The notes below the pieces were generated by a model. It was given only the letters and a program-made list of their open reading frames with translations. It made no database searches and was not told where the DNA came from. Position numbers and translations under genes: made by a program. A stretch of DNA of 64,000 nt, taken from NCBI RefSeq assembly GCF_003854935.1, contig NZ_CP033969.1, positions 3,348,001-3,412,000 on the forward strand, written 5' to 3'. Origin of the DNA: Cupriavidus pauculus. GTDB lineage: Bacteria; Pseudomonadota; Gammaproteobacteria; Burkholderiales; Burkholderiaceae. The stretch's first letter is position 1, and the number at the start of each line of letters is the position of its first letter. This document shows positions 1 to 6,490 of this stretch, in pieces.

Positions 1-67
1 CGGGCTCTCCCGGCCTTCTTCTGAGGCTTCTACCAACGGCTGAACGCCTTCGCCGCAGAAAAGTAGT

Positions 68-121
68 TTGCCTTCTGCTAATCGTTGCGCTATAGTTCGC
101 GCAAACGGCACATGCATTAGC
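68..121 (+). promoter_or_regulatory. Rightward promoter with two operator-like sites
   Basis: TTGCCT (68-73), a 17-bp spacer and TATAGT (91-96) form a sigma70-type promoter. A site GCTAATCGTTGCGC (77-90) fills the spacer, and an inverted site, GCTAATGCATGTGC on the minus strand (108-121), lies over the expected start. Both resemble the dispersed phage operator. It would drive the small ORF at 159, so that transcript is expected to be repressed in the lysogen. Confidence 0.55.
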
Positions 122-158
122 ATGTTGCTCATAGCCCACCCGACAAGGAGTACAGCCT

Positions 159-272
159 ATGAACAACGCCCTCTACACGTCATCCAGCGCCAGAAGACCG
201 CCGGCGCCCGGGTGCCGCAAAAGAAGAGCCCGCGCGCGACCCCAAGTACCTGGCGCACGGGTCGCGCGCTAA
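159..272 (+). CDS. Small Arg/Pro-rich phage peptide (37 aa), hypothetical
   Basis: An ATG at 159 sits 8 bases after an AAGGAG Shine-Dalgarno (145-150). The reading frame runs 37 codons to TAA at 270-272. The peptide starts MNNALYTSSSARRPPAP and becomes strongly Arg-rich, so it is basic and perhaps nucleic-acid binding. The promoter at 68-96 and the hairpin terminator at 330-361 bracket it as a monocistronic unit of about 260 nt. No family is recognised. The open frame in GC-rich DNA could be fortuitous and the RNA itself might be the product, but the good ribosome site argues for translation. Confidence 0.4.
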   Translation: MNNALYTSSSARRPPAPGCRKRRARARPQVPGARVAR

Positions 273-329
273 TCCGGAAGAGCCCGGGGGTTGCCCTCCC
301 GCGCCAGAACACCAGACCAGAACAAGACG

Positions 330-361
330 AGAGCCCCACCGCCGTGGGGCTCTTGGCTTTT
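330..361 (+). terminator. Intrinsic terminator, rightward
   Basis: A perfect 10-bp stem, AGAGCCCCAC with GTGGGGCTCT and a CGCC loop, is followed by TGGCTTTT. It ends the small rightward unit that starts at about 103. The stem sequence is related to the hairpin at 404-427, which faces the other way. Confidence 0.7.
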
Positions 362-394
362 GAGGGCCGCGTAGAATGGTCGGACCCCGTCCCA

Positions 395-427
395 GAAACG
401 CCAAGAGCCCGGACAATGCCGGGCTCT
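395..427 (-). terminator. Hairpin, probable leftward terminator
   Basis: A perfect 9-bp stem (AGAGCCCGG at 404-412 with CCGGGCTCT at 419-427) reads on the minus strand into TTGGCGTTTC. It lies about 50-80 nt downstream of the leftward promoter at 479-507, so that promoter would give a very short RNA unless termination is overcome. The run of T is imperfect, which lowers confidence. Confidence 0.5.
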
Positions 428-478
428 GCTGTTGGGTCGCTTCATTTGGTTCGGGTGACCAGTCTCTAAGCTAGCCGA

Positions 479-528
479 ATCTTAGCAAACTCGGCGCACA
501 TATGCAAACACTTTGCACACATGTTAGC
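479..528 (-). promoter_or_regulatory. Leftward promoter with adjacent operator
   Basis: On the minus strand TTGCAT (507-502), 17 bp and TAAGAT (484-479) preceded by TTTGC form a promoter with an extended -10. Immediately upstream, 515-528 reads GCTAACATGTGTGC on the minus strand, identical to the site at 19824-19837. The architecture matches the promoters at 7792 and 16057. It points out of the window's left edge through the hairpin at 395-427. The 250 bases between 273 and 523 hold only this promoter and the two hairpins. Confidence 0.6.
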
Positions 529-718
529 TCTCGGGGCACAAAGAATGGCGGTTCAATGCCACATCCAGCTTCCTCACTTGGTTGCATGCCGCCAACAGGT
601 CGTCAGCAAATTCACCCATCAACTGGTGCTTGCTAGCGCCGTCGGCTGTCTGATAGGTCAGCACAACGCCGCTGACCTTCCCGGCTTTGAAGTCCTCGAG
701 CAATTGCTCCAGGACCAT
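524..718 (-). CDS. Hypothetical phage protein, second gene of the repressor transcript (64 aa)
   Basis: This small acidic, helical protein (MVLEQLLEDFKAGKV...) lies directly downstream of the repressor gene and is read in the same direction. The chosen ATG at 718 follows GAGGG with a 5-base gap and lies 8 bases after the repressor stop. An alternative in-frame ATG at 760 would add 14 residues and overlap the repressor by 35 bases. It is presumably co-transcribed with the repressor and so expressed in the lysogen. I do not recognise the family; a role in immunity or repressor modulation is only suggested by position. Confidence 0.65.
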   Translation of the reverse strand: MVLEQLLEDFKAGKVSGVVLTYQTADGASKHQLMGEFADDLLAACNQVRKLDVALNRHSLCPES

Positions 719-725
719 GACACCC

Positions 726-1160
726 TCACTTACCACTTCGCTGCTTCTTGGTTTTTCCATCGTCTTCCAGGGTAATGACCCGTCCCGTTTGTTTTTGATT
801 CCCTTGTTGAACAGTCGCCTCGTCTACGGGCATCTCTACATCGTCCGTGCGGACGTCCAGCAACTCCGCGATGGCGCGGAGCTTGTTGCTCGGCACCGTC
901 AGCAGACGATCATAGACCCTACGGGCGAGCAGAATTTCGCTCTCGTCCGTGTGCAGTTCATCCAGCCATCCAAACGGTTTCCCCATGGCGTGCTCGAGAC
1001 GGCGGGCCATCTCGTCACCAATGGATCGAATCGCGGCCGGCCCGACGCACTGCGACAGGTATGACTGAGACGTGCCTGCCATCCGGGCGAGTCCGGAGAG
1101 GCTACCGATATCCCGCTCCAGCAGGCGCACGTTCAGTTTGCGGATAGTTTTGATGTCCAT
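726..1160 (-). CDS. Phage repressor, XRE/Cro-C1-type helix-turn-helix (144 aa)
   Basis: Residues 1-65 form a lambda-repressor-type HTH (IGSLSGLARMAGTSQSYLSQ) with a following helix pair. The rest is short and ends in a charged tail. There is no LexA/S24 peptidase domain, so RecA-stimulated self-cleavage is not expected; induction would need an antirepressor, which fits the ant gene at 15486. Its promoter (TTGACA 1194-1189, 16 bp, TACAAT 1172-1167, minus strand) puts the transcript start at or within a base or two of the ATG, implying a leaderless message as for lambda cI. Operator-like sites overlap that promoter, suggesting autoregulation. It is the best candidate for the protein that reads the dispersed GCTAAC operators. 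Confidence 0.85.
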   Translation of the reverse strand: MDIKTIRKLNVRLLERDIGSLSGLARMAGTSQSYLSQCVGPAAIRSIGDEMARRLEHAMGKPFGWLDELHTDESEILLARRVYDRLLTVPSNKLRAIAELLDVRTDDVEMPVDEATVQQGNQKQTGRVITLEDDGKTKKQRSGK

Positions 1161-1163
1161 TTC

Positions 1164-1239
1164 GCTATTGTATGTGTCACCACATCGCTGTCAACACATG
1201 TTCGTCTAGCTAACCCGTTACTCCTGCTAAACTATTAGC
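1164..1239. promoter_or_regulatory. Immunity switch: divergent repressor and cro promoters with operators
   Basis: Between the divergent repressor and Cro-like genes lie at least three operator-like 14-mers: GCTATTGTATGTGT (1164-1177) over the repressor -10, GCTAACCCGTTACT (1209-1222) and the near-palindrome GCTAAACTATTAGC (1226-1239). A fourth, more degenerate copy (AACATGTGT core on the minus strand) sits near 1193-1203 over the repressor -35. The rightward promoter probably uses the extended -10 TGCTAAACT (1226-1233 region), which the last operator covers. Arrangement and spacing are read directly; binding is inferred. Confidence 0.7.
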
Positions 1240-1267
1240 GTCGCCATCAACAAGGAAAGGACGCGAA

Positions 1268-1651
1268 ATGAACCTCCGGGAATGGCTGGAAGCCACGCGC
1301 ATCAACGGTTCCGACATCACCTCGGGCGAAAGAGAGCGCCGACGCGAGTACAGAGCGCGGGTCCTGAAGCGCGCAAAGACCAGCATGAGCACGATCCGAA
1401 TCTCGCACAGCCGCGGCAAGCTGGGCCGCGACCTGGCGAAACGGCTGGAAGCGGCCACCAAGGGCACCTTTGCCGAGTTCAAGCTGCTCGACCAGATGCC
1501 GGAGCTGCGCGGCAAGGTGGACAACGACCCTCCGCCGGCGGACCTTCCGTCTACGGAACTCCGGCCCGAGGACGCTAAGGGATTGCCCGAGGCCCTCACC
1601 GCGGAACTCAGCAAACGCGGGCAACAAGCCGCCGCCGAAGCCGAATCCTGA
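1268..1651 (+). CDS. Cro-like phage regulator (127 aa)
   Basis: The gene is first in the rightward early series, divergent from the repressor, with AAGGAAAGG upstream of the ATG. Residues 40-80 contain a Cro/YdaS-like pattern (STIRISHSRGKLGRDLAKRLEAATKGTF) in which the last helix resembles the end of an XRE HTH. The C-terminal third is Pro/Glu-rich and probably disordered. Position and the partial HTH make a Cro role likely, though the HTH is degenerate. An operator-like site (1667-1680, two mismatches to consensus) lies just after the stop. Confidence 0.6.
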   Translation: MNLREWLEATRINGSDITSGERERRREYRARVLKRAKTSMSTIRISHSRGKLGRDLAKRLEAATKGTFAEFKLLDQMPELRGKVDNDPPPADLPSTELRPEDAKGLPEALTAELSKRGQQAAAEAES

Positions 1652-1666
1652 CGAACTTCGACGCAT

Positions 1667-1680
1667 GCATACATGTGTGC
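1667..1680 (+). promoter_or_regulatory. Operator-like site in the cro-replication gap
   Basis: GCATACATGTGTGC matches the operator GCTAACATGTGTGC at 12 of 14 positions. It is flanked by short inverted repeats, CGACGCA (1659-1665) and TGCGTCG (1678-1684). The rest of the 180-base gap shows no gene. Confidence 0.4.
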
Positions 1681-1833
1681 GTCGCTTTCGTGCATCACCG
1701 ATCAATCGGGCAGGCGGTGGCCACCGCCGCGCGGGCTCGCCCTGGCTCGCGCCGCCCGGCCTATTTCTTGGGCAGTAGGGACTCAGAATGATGAGATACA
1801 GCAGAGTGGCGGTCGCCCAAGGGGGAGCTCTTC

Positions 1834-2709
1834 ATGAGCGATAGACCCGCACCATACCCAGCCGACACCCGCGCCAAAGGGTGGCGCTTCGAGTTGGACT
1901 TAGAGCAGATCGACCAGTCCGATACATGGGCGCTGACACCCGCCGAGATTCGCCCCTGGCTGCTGATGCTCTGGGCCGTGTCTTGGCGTCAGACCCCATG
2001 CGGCTCCCTTCCCGATGACGACGAGTTGATCGCCGTCCGGCTCGGCATGGACGCAGATCTTTTCGCCAAGCATCGCGCCAAGCTCATGCGCGGCTGGTGG
2101 AAGGCTGAAGATGGCCGTCTTTACCACGACACATTGACTCGACGCGTCGTAGAGATGTTAGCGCTGCGGGACAAGGAGAAAAACCGCAAGGCCGAGTGGC
2201 GCCGGAGGCAGGAAGAAGCGCGGAAGGCTGCGGGAACACACGGGACAACACACGACGTCACTGATTTGTCCCACGGGACAGACGCCGGAAAGACGGTGGA
2301 TTCTCATGGGACGGACGACACCAGAACCAGAACCAGTACCAGTACCTATATCTCTTCTATTCCTGACGGAATAGAAGGCGGCGAGCCGCCTGTGAAGACC
2401 GCCGAGCAGATGACCAAGGACGAGCTATGGGCTGCTGGCAAATCACTGCTGCAGCAGTCCGGCATGCCAAAGGAGCAATGCGGCAGCTTCGTGGGCAGGC
2501 TGGTCAAGGACTACGACCCTCAGATCGTCGTGGACGCCGTGCGAGCGGCGGTCGTCGAACGCCCTGCAGATCCCGTCGCGTACCTCAAGGCAGCCTGCCA
2601 GCGTATGAAGGGCGAACGCAAGCCGCCGAATCGGCAGGAAGCACTCGAAGCGAATAACCGAGCGGTAGCCGAGAGAGCAGCCGCAGAGATCCTTGGAGCC
2701 ACGCAATGA
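1834..2709 (+). CDS. Phage replication protein, DUF1376-type N-terminal domain (291 aa)
   Basis: Residues 1-100 (GWRFELDLEQIDQSDTWA... through the WWKAEDGRLYH region) resemble the DUF1376/winged-helix N-terminus found in lambda O-type initiators. A basic helix (KEKNRKAEWRRRQEEARK) and a low-complexity Thr/Asp/Ser linker (about 130-190) follow. The C-terminal half (TKDELWAAGKSLLQQSG...) looks like a helicase-loading region. A strong GGGGGAG Shine-Dalgarno precedes the ATG. The stop overlaps the next gene by ATGA. As in lambda O, the linker-coding DNA carries repeated sequences that may be the phage origin. Confidence 0.75.
   Translation: MSDRPAPYPADTRAKGWRFELDLEQIDQSDTWALTPAEIRPWLLMLWAVSWRQTPCGSLPDDDELIAVRLGMDADLFAKHRAKLMRGWWKAEDGRLYHDTLTRRVVEMLALRDKEKNRKAEWRRRQEEARKAAGTHGTTHDVTDLSHGTDAGKTVDSHGTDDTRTRTSTSTYISSIPDGIEGGEPPVKTAEQMTKDELWAAGKSLLQQSGMPKEQCGSFVGRLVKDYDPQIVVDAVRAAVVERPADPVAYLKAACQRMKGERKPPNRQEALEANNRAVAERAAAEILGATQ
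2239..2376 (+). other. Candidate phage replication origin inside the initiator gene
   Basis: Three copies of CAYGGGACR start at 2239, 2272 and 2305, exactly 33 bp apart. The middle one is half of a palindrome (TGTCCCACGGGACA). They are followed by an AT-richer stretch (2343-2362) and a perfect 9-bp stem, TTCTATTCC (2355-2363) with GGAATAGAA (2368-2376). Iterons, then AT-rich DNA, inside the initiator's linker, is the layout of lambda ori. The repeats also encode THGT/SHGT peptide units, so a protein-level origin of the repetition cannot be excluded. Confidence 0.45.
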
Positions 2710-3383
2710 CCCCGCAAGACGTCGCCCCCTTTTCCGCATTAATCTCCGACGTGTATGCCTTCTATCGCCAGGACTCATCGACCTTTGCGGTCAAGGTCTG
2801 GTGGCAGGCAATGCAGCCATTCGACTTCACGGCCGTAGCCGACGCATTGAACCGCCATTGCGTCAACCCGGATTCCGGCCAGTTCATGCCCAAGCCGGCT
2901 GATGTCGTCAAGATGCTGCAAGGCTCGACGCAGGATAGCGCGCTGGTCGCATGGGCGAAAGTTGACCGTTCCGTACGGACTGTCGGCACCTATCGGTCTG
3001 TCGTCTTCGACGATCCACTCATCCATCGCGTGCTGACGGAAATGGGGGGATGGATCGAAGTCGGCCGAAAGTCCGAAGACGAATGGCCCTTCGTTCGGAA
3101 CGAGTTCGTAAATCGGTACCGCGGCTATCGCATGCGCAGCGAAACTCCGGACTATCCGCCTCACCTGATTGGCATTTCCGAGGCGCAGAACGCAAAAGCT
3201 GGGTTCCATGTGGAAGCACCGCTGCTGCTGGGAAACCCGGATACCGCTGCCATGGTCGCCAGACGCGGCACCAATACCCCCCTCCTCCAAATCACGAGGC
3301 CCCAAACACAAGCGCTGCGATTGGTAGCGAACGACGCTCGTAAGACGGGTGACGAAACCACTCCCCAAGCCGCCTCTTTTTGA
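2706..3383 (+). CDS. Phage replication accessory protein, DUF6475-like (225 aa)
   Basis: The ATG overlaps the stop of the initiator gene (ATGA), so translation is probably coupled. Residues 1-75 are helical (SALISDVYAFYRQ, WWQAMQPFDFTAVADALNRH...MPKPADVVKML), a pattern shared with phage replication accessory proteins that follow O-type initiators. A central Trp-rich segment (GGWIEVG...WPFVRNEFVNRYRGYR) follows, then a polar tail. The position is that of a lambda P-type helicase loader. I infer that role from context only; no catalytic motif is visible. Confidence 0.6.
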   Translation: MTPQDVAPFSALISDVYAFYRQDSSTFAVKVWWQAMQPFDFTAVADALNRHCVNPDSGQFMPKPADVVKMLQGSTQDSALVAWAKVDRSVRTVGTYRSVVFDDPLIHRVLTEMGGWIEVGRKSEDEWPFVRNEFVNRYRGYRMRSETPDYPPHLIGISEAQNAKAGFHVEAPLLLGNPDTAAMVARRGTNTPLLQITRPQTQALRLVANDARKTGDETTPQAASF

Positions 3384-3390
3384 CTATCAT

Positions 3391-3404
3391 GCTAACGTGT
3401 TAGC
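3391..3404. promoter_or_regulatory. Perfect palindromic phage operator
   Basis: GCTAACGTGTTAGC is a near-perfect 14-bp dyad and the same 14-mer recurs at 15023-15036. TGCTAACGT inside it fits the extended -10 of the other operator-covered promoters, so a start near 3405 for the gene at 3425 is likely. A second partial copy (GCTATTAGC) lies at 3415-3423. Confidence 0.65.
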
Positions 3405-3424
3405 GTTTTGTTTCGCTATTAGCC

Positions 3425-3622
3425 ATGCCGACCTGCCTCACCTGCCAAAGCTGCAACCTCAAGAGCGATCCCGCGATGGCGCGGCTCGGTTGGGGTCACT
3501 GCGAGAAGGATACGCAAGCCGGCAAGTTCCGCGCATTCGAGCGAGAGATTGAATGCGACAAGTTTGAGCGCCTTTCTCAGGACCTCGTCGACAAACGGGT
3601 CCAGTGGGCAAGCCGTCGTTGA
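3425..3622 (+). CDS. Small Cys-rich phage protein (65 aa)
   Basis: Cysteines at residues 4, 7, 10, 26 and 44 (CLTCQSC... GHCEKD... ECDKF) suggest a small metal-binding fold. The gene follows the palindromic operator at 3391-3404 and precedes the gene at 3633 by ten bases. Similar small CxxCxxC proteins are common in phage early regions. No function is known to me. Confidence 0.6.
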   Translation: MPTCLTCQSCNLKSDPAMARLGWGHCEKDTQAGKFRAFEREIECDKFERLSQDLVDKRVQWASRR

Positions 3623-3632
3623 GGTCCCTGTC

Positions 3633-4115
3633 ATGGCTCGAAGCAAGCGCCCTCGCAAGCAGTACCGGCCGAAGCATATCAATCCCGGAGCGATCGTCGA
3701 CGCATTCGCCGCGCGACTGCCGATGGCGGTCGACAAGCAGCAAGACGTTTCACTGGTAGCCCACCAATCCCTGACGGCGCTGACGCAAGGAAAGGGATCG
3801 GATTTTGACGTGGGGTGCCTAGCCGTCGCGATGAACCTGTCGATGCTGCTGTCGGAGATCGGCGTAGGGCGCGAATACCTAAGCATCGCCATTGCAGGCC
3901 AGGAAGCCGTCATGCGCTGTAAGGCGCGTGCCGAGCGCACCGGCAAATGGGGATTGGACGGCCCCGGAATCGCGGCGATTGAGCAGGCAATTGATCTCCA
4001 CGACCAGCAGCTCGAAATCGCAACACAAGCGCAGATGTCTGCCGTGCTGCGCGAGATGAACCGCCGCAAAGCCAACCCGGAACACGTATTCAGAGTCGAA
4101 AAGGAGAACGCTTGA
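3633..4115 (+). CDS. Hypothetical phage protein (160 aa)
   Basis: The start at ATG 3633 follows GAGG and gives an N-terminus (MARSKRPRKQYRPKHINPG) rich in basic residues. The remainder is predicted helical (AVAMNLSMLLSEIG, EQAIDLHDQQLEIATQAQ). It sits between the Cys-rich gene and a winged-helix-like gene, overlapping the latter by one base. It looks like the helical early proteins of Burkholderia/Ralstonia phages, but I cannot assign a function. Confidence 0.65.
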   Translation: MARSKRPRKQYRPKHINPGAIVDAFAARLPMAVDKQQDVSLVAHQSLTALTQGKGSDFDVGCLAVAMNLSMLLSEIGVGREYLSIAIAGQEAVMRCKARAERTGKWGLDGPGIAAIEQAIDLHDQQLEIATQAQMSAVLREMNRRKANPEHVFRVEKENA

Positions 4116-4468
4116 TGCCGTCCCCCGTCATGAGAACCGCGAAGGCCGACCGCGCCCGAACCGTGCGTCAGATCGAGATCGTCGACGCGCTGGTATCGCA
4201 CGCCGGCCAGCAGTTCACCCTTGCGGATCTGGTAGCCCGCTTCGGCTCAACGCCGGAGAAGCTGGCAAAGATCGCCAACCGGGCCTCCGAGTCCGCCCTA
4301 CTCCGCAAGGGTCGTGACGTTGCAGGCGACGTCGTCTACTGGGCGCCGACGATCAGCGAGCAGGAGGTCGAGCGCAACCGCCACAAAGGCGACATGCGCG
4401 GCTACGAAGCCTACGTGTTCTCGCACTGGCGGATCGCCGAAGAAGCTCCCTTTGCGAGGTACGCATGA
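4115..4468 (+). CDS. Winged-helix-like DNA-binding phage protein (117 aa)
   Basis: The ATG at 4115 shares its A with the preceding TGA and follows AAGGAG (4101-4106); a TTG one codon earlier is possible. Residues 15-75 (RQIEIVDALVSHAGQQFTLADLVARFGSTPEKLAKIANRASESALLRKG) have the helix order of a winged helix. The C-terminal part is polar. The stop overlaps the next start by ATGA, making it part of the tightly coupled early series. Confidence 0.6.
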   Translation: MPSPVMRTAKADRARTVRQIEIVDALVSHAGQQFTLADLVARFGSTPEKLAKIANRASESALLRKGRDVAGDVVYWAPTISEQEVERNRHKGDMRGYEAYVFSHWRIAEEAPFARYA

Positions 4469-5013
4469 GGATCTACGTCGCCGGTCCGATGACGGGGATT
4501 CCGGAACTCAATTTCCCCTTGTTTCACGCCACCGCCGAGCGCCTTCGCGCGGAAGGCTACGACGTCGTCAACCCAGCAGAAATCAACGCTGACCCGTCTG
4601 CAGGCTGGCTTACTTGCATGCGGGCCGACATCCGCGAACTGGTGACGTGTGACGCCATCTATCTGCTGCCTGGATGGGAGAACTCGCGCGGTGCGTCATT
4701 GGAAGCGCACATCGCGAGGAAGCTCGGACTCCAGGAATTCCATGACGTCCCGATGGTCACTGCTGATTTTCCGATCATCGCCATGGGTCACGGAAAGATC
4801 GAGGTCGGCGACGCTGTGTGGAGCGGCCTGCCAGCTCTGTGGTTCGGTAACGATGGCCAGGGGATGGGGGTTGTCCGAGATCGCAACGAACCCGCCAAAG
4901 AAGGGGAAACGCTCGCCGTCTTCACGTTCGCCAACATTGGCGGGCTTGAGGCCATCGAAGCGGCGGTCGCGCGCGTGCGCGAAAAAATCCTCGCAACCGA
5001 GGTGCCGGCATGA
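4465..5013 (+). CDS. DUF4406 (deoxyribosyltransferase-like) phage protein with extra C-terminal domain (182 aa)
   Basis: Residues 1-95 (MRIYVAGPMTGI...YDVVNPAEIN...DAIYLLPGWENSRGASLEAHIARKLG) match DUF4406, a Rossmann-like family related to nucleoside 2-deoxyribosyltransferases and common in phages. A second region (about 105-178, HGKIEVGDAVWSGLPALWFG...) is not part of that family and may be fused. It starts and stops with ATGA overlaps. A role in nucleotide metabolism is suggested by the fold relation only. Confidence 0.75.
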   Translation: MRIYVAGPMTGIPELNFPLFHATAERLRAEGYDVVNPAEINADPSAGWLTCMRADIRELVTCDAIYLLPGWENSRGASLEAHIARKLGLQEFHDVPMVTADFPIIAMGHGKIEVGDAVWSGLPALWFGNDGQGMGVVRDRNEPAKEGETLAVFTFANIGGLEAIEAAVARVREKILATEVPA

Positions 5014-5477
5014 CGATCCTCGCCATCGATCCAGGCACGACGGAAAGCGGCTGGTGCCTCTATCACCCCGAGCGCGGCATTCTCGGCGCAGGCGTCAAGC
5101 CGAACGATCTGATGCTGATGGAGATCGGCCACATGCCGGCCGACGCTCTGGCAATGGAAATGATCGCGAGCTACGGCATGGCGGTTGGCCGCGAGGTGTT
5201 CGAAACCTGCGTGTGGATCGGCCGTTTCGTCCAGGCATGGCATGCGCCAAACGAAGTTCGCCTGGTCTACCGCCGCGACGTGAAGCTGCACCTTTGCGGC
5301 ACGACTCAAGCCAAAGACGCCAATGTTCGCCAAGCCCTGATCGACCTAATCGGCCCGCAGGGCACCAAGAAGGCGCCGGGCCCGACTCATGGGGTTCGCT
5401 CCCACGCTTGGGCGGCTTTGGGGGTGGCGGTCACTGCGGCACACCAAATTCGGGAGTCCACATGCCCGAGCCCCTGA
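5010..5477 (+). CDS. RuvC-like Holliday junction resolvase, phage type (155 aa)
   Basis: The N-terminus MTILAIDPGTTESGWCLY carries the first acidic RNase H-fold motif of RuvC. A conserved acidic segment (LAMEMIASYGM) and a C-terminal segment with His/Ala-rich helix (HAWAALGVAVTA) follow. Length and position in the nin-like cluster fit small phage resolvases that process recombination or replication junctions. The final 16 bases overlap the next gene. Confidence 0.75.
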   Translation: MTILAIDPGTTESGWCLYHPERGILGAGVKPNDLMLMEIGHMPADALAMEMIASYGMAVGREVFETCVWIGRFVQAWHAPNEVRLVYRRDVKLHLCGTTQAKDANVRQALIDLIGPQGTKKAPGPTHGVRSHAWAALGVAVTAAHQIRESTCPSP

Positions 5478-5656
5478 TCGCCCTCCCCGGCGTCGAGCAA
5501 GAAGGTGCCGCGGCCTTCGAGCGTGGGCAGGCCATGTGCATGCATGCCATGCCGAAGGGCTTCGCTTTCAACCCCTACCCGCCCGGCACCGTCCTGCACG
5601 ACAACTGGCTGCAGGGGTACGCCGGCGCTTGGCGCGAGTCGGGCAAGCGGAAGTGA
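5462..5656 (+). CDS. Small hypothetical phage protein (64 aa)
   Basis: The ATG at 5462 lies inside the end of the resolvase gene. The protein (MPEPLIALPGVEQEGAAAFERG...) contains NPYPPGTVLHDNWLQGYAGAWRE, resembling the short phage proteins with a ribosome-modulation-factor-like G..W..GW pattern, though I would not press this. The second gene of a coupled pair. Confidence 0.55.
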   Translation: MPEPLIALPGVEQEGAAAFERGQAMCMHAMPKGFAFNPYPPGTVLHDNWLQGYAGAWRESGKRK

Positions 5657-5669
5657 GTACAACCGATAC

Positions 5670-5690
5670 GTTGTAAGCGGAATTTACAAC
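5670..5690. promoter_or_regulatory. Inverted repeat upstream of the small membrane gene
   Basis: GTTGTAA (5670-5676) and TTACAAC (5684-5690) form a perfect 7-bp dyad with 7 bases between. It lies in the only gap (5657-5711) of this stretch. It is unlike the GCTAAC operators, so it could be a different operator or an RNA hairpin. Confidence 0.35.
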
Positions 5691-5711
5691 CTTTGTGATG
5701 TAAGGAGCGCC

Positions 5712-5963
5712 GTGAAAAAGAACATCGTAGTCGCCGTCACCTTGGTCGCCATCGGCTTTGCCTTCGGATTCGGCCTGAAGCTACTGATGTGGCTCCTGAT
5801 CATTGTCGGGGTAGCCGCCGGCGTGGCCTGGTCGCTGACAGCCGGCGGCAAGCTTGGCGAAGACGACGTCGAGGAGGTATTCCCCGATCCCAGACCGGAA
5901 GGAACGCCGGACGTGCGTCACCAATGGCGCGGCAACAGCGCCAAGGCGCCTCACGCGAAGTAA
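5712..5963 (+). CDS. Small inner-membrane phage protein (83 aa)
   Basis: The GTG start at 5712 follows AAGGAG. Residues 5-25 and 27-47 (IVVAVTLVAIGFAFGFGL, LLMWLLIIVGVAAGVAWSL) form one or two membrane segments. The acidic, Pro-rich tail (EDDVEEVFPDPRPEG) is presumably cytoplasmic. Small membrane proteins in this region of phages often affect the host envelope or superinfection, but nothing here proves that. Confidence 0.6.
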   Translation: MKKNIVVAVTLVAIGFAFGFGLKLLMWLLIIVGVAAGVAWSLTAGGKLGEDDVEEVFPDPRPEGTPDVRHQWRGNSAKAPHAK

Positions 5964-5968
5964 AGGCC

Positions 5969-6490
5969 ATGAGCGAAATCACCCTCGTGCGGAGGCCAAC
6001 GGCCGAGATCTCGCAGCCAGACCGGGAGGCAGCTCGACGCGTGCTCTTCGGAGCCGTGGACGGACTTGGGGAGAAGGGTCGGAAGCAATGGCGCAGGTTC
6101 GTCAACGGCCTCTTCAGCCTGGAGCCGGGCGAGATGGTCGAGATCATCACGCACAAGGCGCGCAGCGGGCCGTTTCACCGATTCCATATGGCACTCGAAC
6201 AGCGTGTATTCGAAGCTCAAGAGCGGATCGAAGACTTTGAGCAGTTCCGCCTCTGGCTGAAGCTTGGCGCCGGACACGTGACGTGGATGCCTGGCGCGAA
6301 GGGCGGCGTGTTCCCTGTACCGAAGTCGATTTCGTACGCCAAGCTTGAAGAAGGCGAGATGCGCGAGTTTCACGAGGCGGCCGTCGCGTTCCTGCGCACG
6401 CCGCATGCGCAGCGCTACCTGTGGCCGGCGCTGAAGCCGGGCGCAGCCGAGCAAGCGGTTGAGGCAGTGCTTGCGGAGTTCGAGCGATGA
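5969..6490 (+). CDS. DUF1367-like phage protein (173 aa)
   Basis: The start at ATG 5969 follows AAAGG. The pattern around FHRFHMALEQRVFEAQERIEDFEQFRLWLKLGAGHVTWMPG and PVPKSISYAKLEEGEMREF matches what I recall of DUF1367 (lambdoid nin-region proteins). It overlaps the next gene by ATGA. Function of the family is unknown; its neighbourhood suggests recombination or replication support. Confidence 0.65.
   Translation: MSEITLVRRPTAEISQPDREAARRVLFGAVDGLGEKGRKQWRRFVNGLFSLEPGEMVEIITHKARSGPFHRFHMALEQRVFEAQERIEDFEQFRLWLKLGAGHVTWMPGAKGGVFPVPKSISYAKLEEGEMREFHEAAVAFLRTPHAQRYLWPALKPGAAEQAVEAVLAEFER

Noticed and set aside
180-416. Minus-strand frame of 78 residues left of the leftward promoter
   Set aside because: No ribosome site and a composition dictated by two hairpins; not supported as a gene.
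68-469. A rightward 133-residue frame across the left edge
   Set aside because: Begins inside the -35 region of a promoter and crosses a terminator; the small ORF at 159 in another frame has the ribosome site.
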